NCBI GenBank assembly: GCA_003165615.1
Contig: PLWR01000473.1
Span: 745-6,995, forward strand
Source of the DNA: Acidobacteriota bacterium
GTDB lineage: Bacteria; Acidobacteriota; Terriglobia; UBA7540
Reading direction: 5' to 3'
Length of the DNA: 6,251 nucleotides
The notes below the pieces were generated by a model, which saw only the letters and a list, made by a program, of their open reading frames with translations, was not told where the DNA came from and ran no database searches. Below, piece after piece: positions 4,572 to 6,251 of this stretch. The position numbers and the translations under genes are program-made. The stretch's first letter is position 1, and each line of letters begins with the position of its first letter.

Positions 4572-6251
4572 ATGCACCCTGAATTGAGACAAACCGCAAA
4601 AGGCAAAACGCGAAACCGAGCGGTTTTGACTTTTGCGTTTTGCCTTTTGACTTTTGCCTTATCGATCTGCCCAACTGCCTACCTTTCCCAGGTGAAGCCC
4701 ACGACGCCTGTGTCCAAGAGCCCGCAACAAGCCTTCATCCTGCGCGCTCAGACCAACGAGGTGCTGGTGGACGTGCGCGTCTATGACAAATCCGGCAAGC
4801 CCGTTACGGATTTGAAGCCATCGGATTTTCGCGTCACGGAAGACGGCGTGCTGCAAAAGATCGCGGATTTCAGCCTCGAAGACGTGGAGAAGTTGGCGCA
4901 AGCGACTGGGGGGAATGAGCAGGCACAGGTCATCGACCTCGCCAAGCTGCCGCCGGAAGTCAATGCCGAACAGGTGCTCCAGGACCATCGTCTTCTGGTT
5001 CTTTTCTTTGACCTGAGCTCGATGCAACCCGACGAGTTGATGCGCGCGTTGAAGGCCTCCAGCGATTTCGTGACCACCCGCATGACCCCTGCTGACCTGA
5101 TCGCCGTGGTCACCTACTCCGCCAGCTTGCGAGTGGTGCAGGACTTTACCAACAACCGCGACTCCCTCAAGAAGGTTATGCGAACGATCCTGGTGGGGGA
5201 CCAATCCTCCACCCTGGCCACCACCGGGACCATCGGGGAAGCGGGCGGGACAGATGCGAACGGCATGGAAATCGTCACGCAGGATGTTTCCGACGCCTTC
5301 ACGCCGGATGAAACTGAATTCAACATCTTCAACACGGACGAAAAGCTGGCCGCCATCGAATCGCTGGCCACCATGCTTCGCCGTGTGCCGGGACGGAAGA
5401 GCGTGCTTCACTTCTCCAGTGGCATCACCCGCACCGGCCAGGAAAATCAGGCGACGTTGCGGGCGGCCACCGACGCGGCGAATCAAGCGGATGTTTCGCT
5501 TTACACCATGGACGCGCGCGGGCTTGCGGCCCTGCCTCCGGGCGGCGATGCCACCTCTTCCAGCCCCGCCGGCACGGGCATTTACTCCGGCTCCGCCATC
5601 GCCTCGCAGGTTTCCTCCTTGCAGGGCAGCCGCGAAACCCTGGCCGCCCTCTCCGCCGATACGGGGGGAAGAACCTTTTACGATCTCAACGATTTCAGCC
5701 CCGCCTTCGAAGAAGTTCAGAAAGAGAACTCCAGCTATTACCTGATCGGATATTCACCCACCAACACACACACGGACGGCCGGTTCCGGCACATTCGCGT
5801 GGAAGTGGCCCGGCCGGGCTTGAAGGTGCAGGCGCGCCCCGGGTACTTCGCTCCCAAGGATTTCCGGCAGTTCACGCGCCAGGAGAAGGAAGTCCAACTC
5901 CAGCAGGTGATGGATTTGGATGTGCCGTTTGTTGACCTCCCCTTTGTGGTGGAGACGGCGTACTTCCGCCGCCCGGATAAGAAATTCACCGTTGTTCTAG
6001 CTGCCAAAATTCCCGGCTCGCAGGTTGCTTTCCTGAAAAAATCCGGAAAGCATGATACTGAATTTGATTTTGCCTGGAAGCTCACTGATGCTCAGAACCA
6101 TCCCGCCGGAGGACTGCGCGACACCCTGCCGGTGAGATTGACCGATGAGACTTACGAGGAGATCATTGGCAGCAACTTGTTCTATGAGGGTGAGATTACT
6201 CTGCCTTCGGGAAAATATGATTTGAAGGCGGTGGTGCGCGAGAACGAAAGC
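4572..6251 (+). CDS. Secreted VWFA-related protein, acidobacterial type (C-terminus cut by window edge)
   Basis: The frame is open from 4539 to the window end. ATG 4572 is its only ATG before the mature domain, with GGAGAG (4554-4559) twelve bases upstream, a loose spacing. The visible 560 residues begin with a signal peptide (basic residues R6, K10, K12, R14, R16; hydrophobic 17-32). An N-terminal beta segment follows at 57-101 (ILRAQTNEVLVDVRVYDKSGKPVTDLKPSDFRVTEDG), typical of the family TIGR03436. The VWA fold spans about 139-395: strand LLVLFFD, MIDAS-like D147-L-S149-S-M151, then MTPADLIAVVTY, ETEFNIFNTDEKL, KSVLHFSSGITRTG, VSLYTMDARGL, ETLAALSADTGGRTF, SSYYLIGYSP. The segment HIRVEVARPGLKVQARPGYFAP (407-428) closes it, and a second beta-rich region runs to the edge. 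The MIDAS has Met where DxSxS expects Ser, so metal binding may be altered; I believe relatives share this. VWA domains usually mediate metal-dependent protein binding. The partner is unknown, and the neighbouring receptor is only a candidate. Confidence 0.9.
   Translation, partial: MHPELRQTAKGKTRNRAVLTFAFCLLTFALSICPTAYLSQVKPTTPVSKSPQQAFILRAQTNEVLVDVRVYDKSGKPVTDLKPSDFRVTEDGVLQKIADFSLEDVEKLAQATGGNEQAQVIDLAKLPPEVNAEQVLQDHRLLVLFFDLSSMQPDELMRALKASSDFVTTRMTPADLIAVVTYSASLRVVQDFTNNRDSLKKVMRTILVGDQSSTLATTGTIGEAGGTDANGMEIVTQDVSDAFTPDETEFNIFNTDEKLAAIESLATMLRRVPGRKSVLHFSSGITRTGQENQATLRAATDAANQADVSLYTMDARGLAALPPGGDATSSSPAGTGIYSGSAIASQVSSLQGSRETLAALSADTGGRTFYDLNDFSPAFEEVQKENSSYYLIGYSPTNTHTDGRFRHIRVEVARPGLKVQARPGYFAPKDFRQFTRQEKEVQLQQVMDLDVPFVDLPFVVETAYFRRPDKKFTVVLAAKIPGSQVAFLKKSGKHDTEFDFAWKLTDAQNHPAGGLRDTLPVRLTDETYEEIIGSNLFYEGEITLPSGKYDLKAVVRENES
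4595..4658 (+). repeat. Heptanucleotide inverted/tandem repeat encoding the VWFA signal peptide
   Basis: Positions 4624-4658 are five perfect-register 7-bp units: TTTTGAC, TTTTGCG, TTTTGCC, TTTTGAC, TTTTGCC. Positions 4595-4615 are three units of the opposite polarity: CGCAAAA, GGCAAAA, CGCGAAA. The two sets share a perfect 15-bp inverted repeat (CAAAAGGCAAAACGC at 4597-4611 with its complement at 4635-4649) and an inner AAACCG/CGGTTT stem (4613-4618 and 4621-4626). In the VWFA frame the left set encodes the basic n-region AKGKTRNR (residues 9-16) and the right set the hydrophobic LTFAFCLLTFAL (19-30), which repeats every seven residues. The repeat therefore builds the secretion signal. Confidence 0.85.

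Noticed and set aside
4692..4694. GTG as the start of the VWFA protein
   Set aside because: It would remove the signal peptide from a family that is normally secreted, and it has no Shine-Dalgarno. ATG 4572 gives a proper basic-plus-hydrophobic leader.
4659..5486. 275-codon minus-strand open frame opposite the VWFA gene
   Set aside because: The plus-strand translation matches the VWFA family motif by motif over the same bases, so this is a shadow frame.

Overview
The window most resembles an Acidobacteriota genome, probably class Terriglobia (Koribacter/Solibacter-like). The reasons are an Oar-type TonB-dependent receptor with an N-terminal carboxypeptidase-regulatory-like domain and a glycine-rich linker, next to a VWFA-related protein of the family best known from Acidobacteria (TIGR03436-like). 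Dispersed 'TCATCCTGAG' and 'GACCTTTAGGTC' type intergenic repeats and GC-rich coding DNA fit this. The assignment rests on remembered family features, not on a search.

There are three genes, two of them cut by the window edges. On the minus strand, 608 down to 1 encodes the N-terminal part of a secreted, glycine-rich protein with DUF5666-like beta repeats. A 297-bp divergent intergenic region follows. It holds a pair of REP-like inverted 26-mers, and outside these a pair of inverted boxes (TGACACCACYAC ... GTAACC), each oriented toward one of the two flanking genes. On the plus strand, 906-4328 is a complete 1140-residue outer-membrane receptor. Next is a 243-bp intergenic stretch (4329-4571) with a compact GC hairpin and a long imperfect inverted repeat with 33-nt arms. 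From 4572 to the right edge, on the plus strand, is the secreted VWFA-domain protein (560 residues visible).

The most striking structure is at the start of the VWFA gene. Its signal peptide is written in a heptanucleotide repeat. Antisense-type units (GGCAAAA-like) encode the basic n-region, and five tandem sense units (TTTTGAC/TTTTGCS) encode the hydrophobic h-region. Together they form an inverted repeat inside the coding sequence. This looks like a dispersed non-coding repeat that became a secretion signal, or that spreads as one.

Together the genes suggest a cell-envelope locus: a surface receptor or transporter, a secreted VWA adhesion-type protein and a small secreted beta-repeat protein. 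No enzyme, RNA gene, CRISPR array or transposase is visible, and the substrate of the receptor cannot be read from the sequence.
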